A stretch of DNA of 64,000 bases. Source: Lewinella sp. IMCC34183. Its GTDB lineage: Bacteria; Bacteroidota; Bacteroidia; Chitinophagales; Saprospiraceae. This document shows, in pieces, positions 43,821 to 51,694 of this stretch (position 1 is the first letter of the stretch; each line of letters begins with the position of its first letter). The notes under the pieces were generated by a model. It saw nothing but the letters and a program-made list of their open reading frames with translations, searched no databases and was not told the DNA's origin. The DNA is taken from the NCBI RefSeq assembly GCF_003390915.1, contig NZ_QMEM01000001.1:806001-870000 (forward strand), given 5' to 3'. A program made the translations under genes and the position numbers.

Positions 43821-44125
43821 AAAACGATCGACGGCGGGCACGCTTGCCTACCGTATGCGCTAAGGTAACACCTTGTGACACATCTTACCACTTTTACCCA
43901 CATAATTTCCCCCCACGGATGCGATTTGCTCCTCCCGGCCTGACAATCGCGTGACAATAGCATTAATCTGCTGTTACTCCCTCAAATATTCATGTTTGGC
44001 GTATGCGGGTTGGTTACCCTTTACCAAAGAACGCAAATTGTTTTGAATTATCTTACCTTTTCACCAGGGCTGTATGGTGGTAAATTGTGGGTAAACCATC
44101 CCCCCTACCCGCTGTTTTCGTCGAT
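43821..44125. other. 305-base divergent intergenic region between mraZ and crtZ
   Basis: Contains the MraZ-box array at 43867-43916. AT-rich stretches at about 43950-44090 could hold both promoters, but I find no clear match to the Bacteroidota TTG-N20-TAnnTTTG pattern. No gene is supported here. Confidence 0.6.
43867..43916 (-). promoter_or_regulatory. Likely MraZ operator: GTG-boxes at 10-bp steps
   Basis: Minus strand: GTGGG (43916-43912), GTGGG (43901-43897), GTGGT (43891-43887), GTGTC (43881-43877), GTGTT (43871-43867). The last four start exactly 10 bases apart and the first lies 15 bases upstream, ending 47 bases before the mraZ ATG. E. coli MraZ binds TGGG repeats with 5-base spacers in the same position, so autoregulation is expected. 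The two boxes nearest the gene are degenerate. Confidence 0.65.
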
Positions 44126-44617
44126 ATGGAGATCCTTTTATACACCGCCATTACTATTGCTACCGTCGCCGGCATGGAATTCGTAGCCTGGGCGGCCCAC
44201 AAGTACCTGATGCACGGACTGCTGTGGAACTGGCACGAGGATCACCACCGCCCCCACCACGATAAGGAGGGATTCTTCGAAAAGAACGACCTCTTCTTCC
44301 TCGTCTTCGCCGTGCCCAGCGCCGCTTCCTACATTATCGGCCTGAACGCGGACGGCTGGTTCTGGCTCACCTTCGTCGGGGTCGGCATCAGCATATACGG
44401 AGCGATCTACTTCCTCATCCACGACGTATATATTCACCGGCGGTTCTCCTGGTTCCGGCAACTGGATAACAAGTACAGCCGGGCCATCCTCCGCGCGCAC
44501 GGTCACCACCACGCCATCACGGAAAAGGACGGAGCCGAAAGCTTCGGCCTTCTCGTTGTCGCGCGCAAGTACTTCGGCAAGCGCACGGAGTGGGCCCGCC
44601 AGGATAGTAAGGCGTAA
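44126..44617 (+). CDS. crtZ: Beta-carotene hydroxylase CrtZ
   Basis: Adds 3-hydroxyls to beta-ionone rings, making zeaxanthin. 163 residues from ATG 44126, which gives the correct N-terminal helix (an earlier ATG at 44087 is not needed). Four membrane helices and the diiron His clusters of the fatty-acid-hydroxylase superfamily: HKYLMH (25-30), HEDHH (37-41) with HH at 44-45, FLIHDVYIHRR, and AHGHHHAITEKDGAESFG. Divergent from mraZ. It links the window's retinal chemistry to hydroxylated carotenoids. Confidence 0.94.
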   Translation: MEILLYTAITIATVAGMEFVAWAAHKYLMHGLLWNWHEDHHRPHHDKEGFFEKNDLFFLVFAVPSAASYIIGLNADGWFWLTFVGVGISIYGAIYFLIHDVYIHRRFSWFRQLDNKYSRAILRAHGHHHAITEKDGAESFGLLVVARKYFGKRTEWARQDSKA

Positions 44618-44628
44618 TTTAGCGGCGT

Positions 44629-45198
44629 ATGGAGGACCGCCTACTGGATAAAATCGCCGAGCCCTTTAACCTGCAACTTCCCGAGTACGCCACGCTGGAG
44701 GCGATGATCGACGGTATCCTGCCGGCCGTCGCCCAGTTCGGAGAGCCCAACCTGCTGGAGGAAGACGGCCCGCTCTACACCGTCAATTGGGTCAAAATGA
44801 CCGACCGCCCCGGCGCCACCGAGGTCGAGCTTTACACCTTTCAGGGATATATGCAGGGGGAGATCCGCGTCGTGGTCGACGGCAAGGTGGACGCCAAGGC
44901 CTACGAGGTGGAGGAAAGTGGGACACGCATCATCGTCGGCATGAGCGTCATGCGCGACAGCTTCCTTTACGAGCTCTCCTTCATCGACAGCGACTTTCTG
45001 ATCCTGCGCCGCCACGGCAACGCCGCCAATATTTCCGAGCGGTACCTCTTCTTCTGCCGCGAAGCCATTGGCACGCGACTCAACTGGAACGAAGCGCTCG
45101 AGCGCCTGGTGGACAAGTACCGCAACAGCCAGTTCCCCCTGCTGGCCGTCGGGCTTGTCGTCGCGGCCATCATCGCGCTGATGCTCTATTTCCGCTAA
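44629..45198 (+). CDS. Unknown protein with C-terminal membrane anchor
   Basis: 189 residues. A soluble domain of about 165 residues (LLDKIAEPFNLQLPEYATLEAMID, FQGYMQGEIRVVVDGKVDAKAYEVEESGTRI in pieces) is followed by a single C-terminal hydrophobic helix, FPLLAVGLVVAAIIALMLYF. That is a tail-anchor topology with the domain in the cytoplasm. I do not recognise the family. It begins 11 bases after crtZ and is probably cotranscribed. Its stop overlaps that of the convergent deacetylase by four bases. Confidence 0.7.
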   Translation: MEDRLLDKIAEPFNLQLPEYATLEAMIDGILPAVAQFGEPNLLEEDGPLYTVNWVKMTDRPGATEVELYTFQGYMQGEIRVVVDGKVDAKAYEVEESGTRIIVGMSVMRDSFLYELSFIDSDFLILRRHGNAANISERYLFFCREAIGTRLNWNEALERLVDKYRNSQFPLLAVGLVVAAIIALMLYFR

Positions 45199-46094
45199 TC
45201 GTACAGCCCCGCCGCCACGCGGTAGGTGTTGGCGTGGGCCTCGATGATCGTGGCCAACCGGTCGCTGTATCCCCCGCCCATCGCCACCGCCACGGGCACG
45301 TTGCGGCTGCGGCAGTTTTCCAGTACGTAGCGGTCGCGCTCCCGGCAGCCCTGCAGACTCATCGCCAATCGCCCCAGTTTATCGGTAGCCAGCACGTCGA
45401 CCCCGCTCAGGTAGAATACCAGATCGGGGCGAAGACCGTCAAGCAGCCCGGGCAGGTGATTGTGGAGGGTGGTGAGGTACAGCTCGTCGCCGGTCTGGTC
45501 GGGCAAGCCAATGTCCAGGTCCGATTTTTCCTTGCGGGCCGGATAGTTGCGGGCGCCGTGCATGGAGAAAGTAAAGACGCGCGGCTCCTCCCGGAAGATC
45601 CGCGCGGTACCGTTACCCTGGTGCACGTCCAGGTCCACGATCAGCACGTTCTTTACTTCTCCGGTGCTGAGCAGCTCATTGGCGGCGATCGCGATGTCGT
45701 TGAATACGCAGAAACCCTCCCCGTGGTCGGCGAATGAATGGTGGGTGCCGCCGGCCACGTTCAGCGCCACCCCGTCGCGGAAGGCGAAGCGCGCGCAGTC
45801 CAGCGTACCCTGGGCGATCACCCGCCCGCGGGCCACCAGCTCGGGTCGCATGGGGAATCCAATGGCCCGGGCCTCCTTCCGGCTCAGGCCGCCGTCGCGG
45901 AGCTTTTCCCAGTACGCTTGCGTATGCGTCCGCAGAATGGCTTCCTCCGTCAGGGGTTGCGCGGTAAAGAACTGCGCCGCCGTGAGGGTGCCTTCGTACA
46001 GCAGCTGCTCGGGCAGCAGTGTGTACTTGTCCATCGGGAAGCGGTGCTTCGGCGGCAGCTGGTAGCGGTATACGGGACTGTAGGCGACGCGCAC
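45195..46094 (-). CDS. Histone deacetylase / acetoin-utilisation family protein
   Basis: 299 residues from a GTG start at 46094. Zinc-dependent deacylase fold: His dyad in NVAGGTHHSFADHGEGFCVFND (split), zinc ligands Asp and His in LIVDLDVHQGNGTARIF, then FSMHGARNYP, and the third ligand Asp in FYLSGVDVLATDKLG; Gly-rich VAMGGGYSD near the end. The bacterial substrates vary (acetylated proteins, polyamines); none can be chosen here. It is 5 bases downstream of the receptor-like lipoprotein gene. Confidence 0.92.
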   Translation of the reverse strand: MRVAYSPVYRYQLPPKHRFPMDKYTLLPEQLLYEGTLTAAQFFTAQPLTEEAILRTHTQAYWEKLRDGGLSRKEARAIGFPMRPELVARGRVIAQGTLDCARFAFRDGVALNVAGGTHHSFADHGEGFCVFNDIAIAANELLSTGEVKNVLIVDLDVHQGNGTARIFREEPRVFTFSMHGARNYPARKEKSDLDIGLPDQTGDELYLTTLHNHLPGLLDGLRPDLVFYLSGVDVLATDKLGRLAMSLQGCRERDRYVLENCRSRNVPVAVAMGGGYSDRLATIIEAHANTYRVAAGLYD

Positions 46095-46099
46095 CGGCG

Positions 46100-47608
46100 C
46101 TAGTTCACCCGCTGGTACGCGTAGTCGGTGTACCGCAGGATATTGACGAAGGTGTTCTCGAAGCGATCGATCACGGCCTCCTCCAGGTTCGTGGCGTCGG
46201 CGGGGATGACGGCCACCGGCGCGAAACGAAAACTGGTGTGCATCAACGTTTCCGGGTGATCCTCGAGCTCAAACTGGAAGCGGGTCCCGTAACGCGCGAT
46301 CATGCGCAGGAAGTAGCGGGTGACGTCGTAACCGATGTAGGCTTCGTCGCGGGGCAGGGTCGCGAAGCGGTCGTAGAACTTGCGGCGGAACTCCCGCACC
46401 TGGGGATCCAGCGGATCGATGAATACGCTGCTGCTGATGTGCACGTTGGTCGCCTGCACGAACTCGGCGTTTAGCCGGTCGAAGTCGGCCCACTGCGGCA
46501 GACCGTAGATCGCCACGTTGTCGCCGTTCTCCGCCTGGGTGGCCATGTAGGCCTGCCGTAGGAAGTTGGATACGAACACTTGGTCCTGGTACACCGGGAC
46601 CATAAATACCGTGCGCCGACCCTGCAGGTACAGCGACAGGTCGGGCACCTCCCCGCTGATGATCATTTCTTCCAGGGGCTCGACGTCGGGGTCGCCACTC
46701 AGCAGACGGTACTCGTCCTGGAAGTAAGCCAGCCGCTCGCGCTCGCCGGCGGGAGCCACCAGCACGATGCGGTCGGCCCCCTGGGTGTTGTAGGCGTGGG
46801 CAAGCAACTGCCGCAGGTGGGTCTCCAGGGTAGGGTTCACCTGTACGTAGTTGGTATTGCGTTCGCTGACGCCGGTAGAGGCACTGTAGGGGGAGATGAG
46901 CACCTTCTCCTGCCCGCGCACGGCATCTGCTACCAGGGTAACGTTATCCTTGAGGTAGGGGCCGATCACGAGTTGCGACCGCTGGTACTCGGGAGAATTG
47001 AGGATGGCCTTCACCTTGGTGGCGTTCGCCCGGCTGTCCTGTACCCGTACATCGAAGGCTACCCGGCCCTCCCGAACTTCGTCCAGGGCCAGCTCCGCCC
47101 CGCTGTAGAAGTGCAGCGCCCAGAGGGAATTGGGGTCGATGGCGGTGGCACCCTCGGCGTAGCGATCCGAAAGGAAGGGAAGGACGAAGTCTACGCCGTA
47201 ACCGCTGAGTAGCCGCGATCCGTTGCGGCCGGTGCCCGTCTGGGTGACGGGCGGCAGGCCCGGAGCCGTGGGAGCGGTCGGTGCCGGGGGTACGTAGGCG
47301 TACTGCCCGTCTTCGGTGATCGGGGCGGCACCCTGCCCGTCCTGCCAGACGATGGTATCCATCGTTTGCGTCGGGGCGTTGATGACGATGTAGGTACCGG
47401 TCTCCTCGTCGAAGACGCGGCGGCTCTGTACGGGATCGAGGTCGTCGTCGCCGCGGCCCGGGCGGGTCGTGGTGGTGGGCCCGGTGGTGTCCACCGGCTT
47501 GAAGAGCTCGCAGGAGGTGGTGACCGTCGTTAGCAGTAGCGCCAGCAGACAGTATAACAGGGGGCTATTCCCACTCGATGGTAGCCGGCGGCTTGGTACT
47601 GATGTCAT
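46100..47608 (-). CDS. Receptor-like lipoprotein with type 1 periplasmic binding fold
   Basis: 502 residues. N-terminal [20 protein letters not shown] is a lipoprotein signal with the Cys at about 33, then a Thr/Pro-rich linker. From about residue 120 the sequence follows the Leu/Ile/Val-binding-protein (ANF receptor) fold, for example [30 protein letters not shown] and [27 protein letters not shown] (split). No transporter genes adjoin. The ATG at 47608 lies 44 bases inside guaA; no later ATG precedes the signal peptide. Relatives in Bacteroidota often carry LysM domains; none is seen here. Confidence 0.8.
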   Translation of the reverse strand: MTSVPSRRLPSSGNSPLLYCLLALLLTTVTTSCELFKPVDTTGPTTTTRPGRGDDDLDPVQSRRVFDEETGTYIVINAPTQTMDTIVWQDGQGAAPITEDGQYAYVPPAPTAPTAPGLPPVTQTGTGRNGSRLLSGYGVDFVLPFLSDRYAEGATAIDPNSLWALHFYSGAELALDEVREGRVAFDVRVQDSRANATKVKAILNSPEYQRSQLVIGPYLKDNVTLVADAVRGQEKVLISPYSASTGVSERNTNYVQVNPTLETHLRQLLAHAYNTQGADRIVLVAPAGERERLAYFQDEYRLLSGDPDVEPLEEMIISGEVPDLSLYLQGRRTVFMVPVYQDQVFVSNFLRQAYMATQAENGDNVAIYGLPQWADFDRLNAEFVQATNVHISSSVFIDPLDPQVREFRRKFYDRFATLPRDEAYIGYDVTRYFLRMIARYGTRFQFELEDHPETLMHTSFRFAPVAVIPADATNLEEAVIDRFENTFVNILRYTDYAYQRVN

Positions 47609-49106
47609 AAACGACGCGGTTAATTCCTTTTACGTTATTGATAATGGAGCTGGAGACGGCGGCCAGAAAATCGTAGGGTAGGTGGCTCCATTCGGCCGTC
47701 ATGCCGTCGGTGGACGTTACCGCCCGTAACGCGACCGCCTGTTCGTAAGTGCGCTCGTCGCCCATCACACCGACCGACTGTACCGGCAGCAGGATGGTTC
47801 CAGCCTGCCAGACCTGGTCGTAGAGGCCGTACTCCCGCATCTTGTCGATGTAGATGGCGTCGGCCTCCTGGAGCAGGTGGACCTTCGCCGGCGTGATGTC
47901 GCCCAGGATCCGAATGGCCAGGCCGGGACCGGGGAAGGGGTGGCGGCCGATCAGGTGGGCAGGCATGCCCAGCTCGCCCCCGACGCGACGTACCTCGTCC
48001 TTGAACAGGTTACGCAGAGGCTCCACGATCTTAAGGCCCATCTTCTCGGGAAGCCCCCCTACGTTGTGGTGGCTCTTGATGGTGACCGAAGGGCCGTGCA
48101 CGCTTACGCTCTCAATGACGTCGGGGTAGATCGTACCCTGGGCCAGCCAGGTAATGTTGGTCAGCTTCTTGGCCTCCCGCTCGAATACCTCGATAAAGAC
48201 GCGGCCGATGGCCTTGCGCTTTTTTTCAGGGTCGGACTCCCCGGCCAGGGCTGAGTAGAAATCCTGTTTGGCGTCGATGGCCGTCACGTTCAGCCCCATG
48301 CCTTCGTAGCTCTGTTCCACCTCTTCAAACTCCCCCTTGCGCAGCAGTCCGTTATCGATGAAGAAGCAGAACAGCCGGTCGCCAATGGCGCGGTGCAGCA
48401 GCATGGCCGCTACGGAACTGTCCACCCCACCGCTGAGGCCCAGTAGTACGCGGTCCTCCCCGATCTGCTCGCGGAGGGCGTCCACCGTTTCCTCAATGAA
48501 GTGGGCGGGCGTCCAGTCGCCGGTGCAGCCGGCGATGTTGATGACGAAGTTCTCCAGCAGTTGCTTGCCGTCGAGGCTATGGTAGACCTCGGGGTGGAAC
48601 TGGATACAGAATACGGGTTGCGCGAAGCGGTCGCCGATGGCCCCGAAGGCCGCCACTTCTACGTCGGCGGTAGAGGCCAGCAGTTCGAAGCCTTCGGGGA
48701 GGTCCTGAATGGTATCCCCGTGGGACATCCATACCTGTGAGCCCGTTTCAATCCCTTCGAAGAGACCATCGGACCTGCGTACCCGCCCCAGATTGGCCTT
48801 GCCGTACTCTCGCTTCAAACTCCGGCTGACGGTGCCGCCGTAGTGCTGGGCAATGTACTGTGCACCGTAGCAGATACCGAGGACCGGCACCTTGCCGACG
48901 ACCCGCTCGAGGTCGGGGTGAAGGGCGCGCTCCTCGCGCACGCTGAAGGGACTGCCGCTCAGAATGACGGCCCGGTAGGTGTCGTCAAGCTCGGGAATCT
49001 TGTTGTAGGGAACGATCTCGCTGTACACGTTGAGCTCCCGGATGCGGCGGGCGATAAGCTGGGTGTACTGGCTGCCGAAGTCGAGAATGAGCACCTTTTC
49101 CGTCAT
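47565..49106 (-). CDS. guaA: GMP synthase (glutamine-hydrolysing)
   Basis: Converts XMP to GMP. 513 residues. Class I glutamine amidotransferase domain: [19 protein letters not shown], nucleophile Cys in [15 protein letters not shown] (about 78), [12 protein letters not shown] pyrophosphatase domain: [15 protein letters not shown] (P-loop), [15 protein letters not shown], and the C-terminal dimerisation domain ending [18 protein letters not shown]. Lies 91 bases downstream of the second rhodopsin gene. Confidence 0.98.
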   Translation of the reverse strand: MTEKVLILDFGSQYTQLIARRIRELNVYSEIVPYNKIPELDDTYRAVILSGSPFSVREERALHPDLERVVGKVPVLGICYGAQYIAQHYGGTVSRSLKREYGKANLGRVRRSDGLFEGIETGSQVWMSHGDTIQDLPEGFELLASTADVEVAAFGAIGDRFAQPVFCIQFHPEVYHSLDGKQLLENFVINIAGCTGDWTPAHFIEETVDALREQIGEDRVLLGLSGGVDSSVAAMLLHRAIGDRLFCFFIDNGLLRKGEFEEVEQSYEGMGLNVTAIDAKQDFYSALAGESDPEKKRKAIGRVFIEVFEREAKKLTNITWLAQGTIYPDVIESVSVHGPSVTIKSHHNVGGLPEKMGLKIVEPLRNLFKDEVRRVGGELGMPAHLIGRHPFPGPGLAIRILGDITPAKVHLLQEADAIYIDKMREYGLYDQVWQAGTILLPVQSVGVMGDERTYEQAVALRAVTSTDGMTAEWSHLPYDFLAAVSSSIINNVKGINRVVYDISTKPPATIEWE

Positions 49107-49197
49107 GCCGCAAATATAGCGTACCCGCCCTTGGGCGCGGACGCGGGTGCAAAGTTTCGCCCGCGGGGCGCCTGCAGGACGGGTACGCCGGGACGGA

Positions 49198-50025
49198 TTA
49201 CCCGACGTTCATGGCGTATTCCTTCGACTTGGTGTCGATGCGGTGCATCAGCACGTGGGAACCTACGAGGTATACGATGATGCCGACTCCGGCCTTGTTG
49301 ATCACGTCGGCTACCGAGTAGGCGATCTGCAGGATGTTGCCGTCGATGCCCGTTACGGCAATGAGGATGTAGCCGATCGGGTAGACGCCCCAGAGGGTCA
49401 CTACCGTACCCGCCATCCAGCGGAAGCCCCGCTGCTCGATGGCCAGGGAGGCCGAGGCCAGTTCTTTCCAGGCCCGGTAGAGCGCGTACACGACAGCCAG
49501 GTAACCGATGGTGGAGATGGCTCCCCAGATAAGGCGCGGGCCTACCAGAATTTCGCCGGCGGCCGACAGCTGCTGGTCACCGATGTAGCCGGTTACGATC
49601 ATCCAGAAGTCCCCAATCAGTGCAATGGCAAGGAGGCTGTAAGCGCGGCGCCCGCGTACGCCCGCCATCATGAACATCTTGACGAGCAGCAAGGGCGTGG
49701 TGATGGTCCAGTCCATGTACCGCAACTGGCCGATCGTGAGGAAGGCCTGCTTGCTTTCCGCGTAGCTCGGCACCCCATTGATGGTCGCGAGGAAGGAGCG
49801 GTAATAGTTCTGGATGAAGAAGTACGAGATGCCCGCCACCAGCCCGATGCAGGCGGTCAGTACCCGGCTGGTATTGTGTTCCGGCGCGACGTGGGTTCGT
49901 GTCTGCATGGAGAAAATCAGCGACGCCAGCAAGGCGAACATCGCGACGACCATAAAGTACCAGGTGACCGTTGCAATCAGCCCGCTGGTAGCGGCATTGG
50001 GAATAAAAACGGTTGAAGTTTCCAT
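49198..50025 (-). CDS. Microbial rhodopsin with DTK motif (probable proton pump)
   Basis: 275 residues, seven helices. Helix C reads [22 protein letters not shown]102, acceptor D105, T109, and K116 where a carboxylate donor normally sits, giving the D-T-K triplet known from Exiguobacterium rhodopsin. The retinal Lys is K244 in [12 protein letters not shown], with D240. L113 matches the green-tuning Leu of proteorhodopsin. The helix-B position that holds a His partner of the acceptor in proteorhodopsin and Exiguobacterium rhodopsin appears to be S67 (AGISYFF). Outward proton pumping is the best guess. A perfect 11-bp hairpin lies just before its start. Confidence 0.93.
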   Translation of the reverse strand: METSTVFIPNAATSGLIATVTWYFMVVAMFALLASLIFSMQTRTHVAPEHNTSRVLTACIGLVAGISYFFIQNYYRSFLATINGVPSYAESKQAFLTIGQLRYMDWTITTPLLLVKMFMMAGVRGRRAYSLLAIALIGDFWMIVTGYIGDQQLSAAGEILVGPRLIWGAISTIGYLAVVYALYRAWKELASASLAIEQRGFRWMAGTVVTLWGVYPIGYILIAVTGIDGNILQIAYSVADVINKAGVGIIVYLVGSHVLMHRIDTKSKEYAMNVG

Positions 50026-50031
50026 GGCTCT

Positions 50032-50058
50032 TTTTTCCGGTAAAATGTACCGGAAAAA
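50032..50058 (-). promoter_or_regulatory. Perfect hairpin in the 5' leader of the DTK rhodopsin gene
   Basis: TTTTTCCGGTA and its exact complement TACCGGAAAAA flank a 5-base loop. The repeat ends 7 bases before the ATG, so in mRNA it would hold the translation start region next to a stem; as DNA it could be an operator. On neither strand is it followed by a T-run, so it is not a terminator. Confidence 0.55.
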
Positions 50059-50141
50059 GGAGGTGTTCGGGGCAATATATTGTTATACGGGATAACCTTT
50101 AATATTGACGAAATATAGATAATACCCTCACCCATTCGGGC

Positions 50142-50462
50142 TTACATATTACACTGGCAATTCTCCAGACACTCGATGATGAGGCTCACGTCCCGCTCCT
50201 TGAGCGAGTACATGACCGAGCGTCCGTCGCGCTTGGCACTCAGGATCCCCTTCAGCTTCATCGTCTGCAGATGGTGACTGACCAGGGACTGTTCGGACTC
50301 CAGCGCATCGGTGATATTGGTGACGCTGAGGCGCGGGTGTTGCTCCAGAAGGTGCACGATACCGAGGCGCAGGGGGTGGGCGACGGTCTTCAGGATAAAG
50401 GCGATCCGCTCCAGCTTTTCGGCTTCCTGGGGATTGATTACGGTAGGCTTGATAGGTTCCAT
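50142..50462 (-). CDS. ArsR family helix-turn-helix regulator
   Basis: 106 residues from ATG 50462; an upstream in-frame start at 50522 would overlap the mdh terminator. Winged helix: ILKTVAHPLRLGIVHLLEQHPRLSVTNITDAL, recognition helix QSLVSHHLQTMKLKGIL, wing AKRDGRSVMYSLKE. It ends ECLENCQCNM with C98, C102 and C104, a possible metal or redox site. It lies directly upstream of the DTK rhodopsin on the same strand (117-base gap), so it may control or be cotranscribed with it (inference). Confidence 0.9.
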   Translation of the reverse strand: MEPIKPTVINPQEAEKLERIAFILKTVAHPLRLGIVHLLEQHPRLSVTNITDALESEQSLVSHHLQTMKLKGILSAKRDGRSVMYSLKERDVSLIIECLENCQCNM

Positions 50463-50522
50463 ACTGGGGCGGTGGGTGGAGCCTAGTATACAACATCGGG
50501 GCGGATTGGGTTGCCGGGACAC

Positions 50523-50555
50523 AAAAATGCCGCGCTGCCCGACGGGCAGCGCGGC
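50523..50555 (-). terminator. Rho-independent terminator of mdh
   Basis: GCCGCGCTGCCC-GTC-GGGCAGCGCGGC on the minus strand (12-bp perfect stem, 3-base loop), followed by ATTTTTGTG. It lies 22 bases beyond the mdh stop codon and separates mdh from the ArsR gene. Confidence 0.9.
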
Positions 50556-50576
50556 ACCTTATAGGGTACGGACGAA

Positions 50577-51512
50577 CTAGTTGATGTCCATGCCCTCAAA
50601 CACTTCCATCACCTCACGTACGTGATCGGCGCTGGTGTTGAGGAGGTCCATTTCGGCGTCGTTGAGCTTGAGCTCGATGATGTCGACGATGCCTTCCTTG
50701 CCGAGCTTGACGGGAACGCCCAGGAAGAGGTCCGACAGTCCGTACTCGCCACTCAGGTGGGCGCAGCAGGGGAAGATGCGGTTCTCGTCGCGGATGATGC
50801 TGGCCACCATCTGCGCGGCGGCGGCACCGGGGGCGTACCAGGCAGAGGTACCCATCAGTTTGACGAGCTCTCCCCCACCCGACTTGGTGCGGTCGACAAT
50901 GGCGTCGAGGTCCTCGTCGGAGATCATCTCCGTGACGGGGATGCCGCTTACGGTCGTGTAGCGCGGAAGCGGCACCATGGTGTCGCCGTGACCGCCCAGG
51001 AGCATAGCCTGGATGTCCTTGGGGCTCACGTCGAGGGCCGTGGCGAGGAAGGCGCGGTAGCGGGCGGTATCGAGGATACCGGCCATGCCGAAGACGCGGT
51101 TGCTGGGCAGGCCGCTGGCCTTGAAGGCCGCGTGGGTCATCACGTCGAGCGGGTTCGAGACGACGATGATGATGGGGTTGTCGGAGTGCTCCATGATGGA
51201 CTTGGTCACCATGGTCACGATCTTGGCGTTCGTGGAGATGAGGTCATCGCGGCTCATACCCGGCTTGCGGGGGATACCGGCGGTGATGACGACGATGTCG
51301 CTGCCGGCGGTGTCGGCGTAGTTCTCGGTTCCCGTCAGGCGGGTGCTGTACCCGTCAATGCTGGCCTGCTGCCAGGAATCGAGGGCTTTGCCCCGGGCCA
51401 TGTCGCCTTTGATATCGAGCACGACCACTTCGCGGACCAGGTCGTTATGGGCCAGCACGTTGGCTACGGTGGCGCCTACGTTTCCGGCGCCGACTACGGT
51501 TACTTTACTCAT
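50577..51512 (-). CDS. mdh: Malate dehydrogenase
   Basis: Oxidises malate to oxaloacetate with NAD+ in the TCA cycle. 311 residues from ATG 51512, chosen because it starts at the Rossmann strand (KVTVVGAGNVGATVANVLAHN); the longer frame upstream has no family similarity. Other motifs: GIPRKPGMSRDDLISTNAKI with substrate Arg residues, VVSNPLDVMTHAAFKASGLP (split), and catalytic His in LLGGHGDTMVPLPRY. LDH-like class of MDH as in other Bacteroidota. Has its own terminator. Confidence 0.96.
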   Translation of the reverse strand: MSKVTVVGAGNVGATVANVLAHNDLVREVVVLDIKGDMARGKALDSWQQASIDGYSTRLTGTENYADTAGSDIVVITAGIPRKPGMSRDDLISTNAKIVTMVTKSIMEHSDNPIIIVVSNPLDVMTHAAFKASGLPSNRVFGMAGILDTARYRAFLATALDVSPKDIQAMLLGGHGDTMVPLPRYTTVSGIPVTEMISDEDLDAIVDRTKSGGGELVKLMGTSAWYAPGAAAAQMVASIIRDENRIFPCCAHLSGEYGLSDLFLGVPVKLGKEGIVDIIELKLNDAEMDLLNTSADHVREVMEVFEGMDIN

Positions 51513-51694
51513 GTATACGGTTCGTTTAAGTGACTTCCGGCCGGAGCCGCACGCGGTCGGGGGAAGTTGGGTGTTGGTAAAATATCGGGGAGGCGAAAGT
51601 AGCCAAATTTCGCGGTACCCGCCGAAATGCCGCGGTAATGACCCGCAGCCCTGCAAACGTTGGGTACTTTTACGGTCCACCTCAACGCCTTCCG

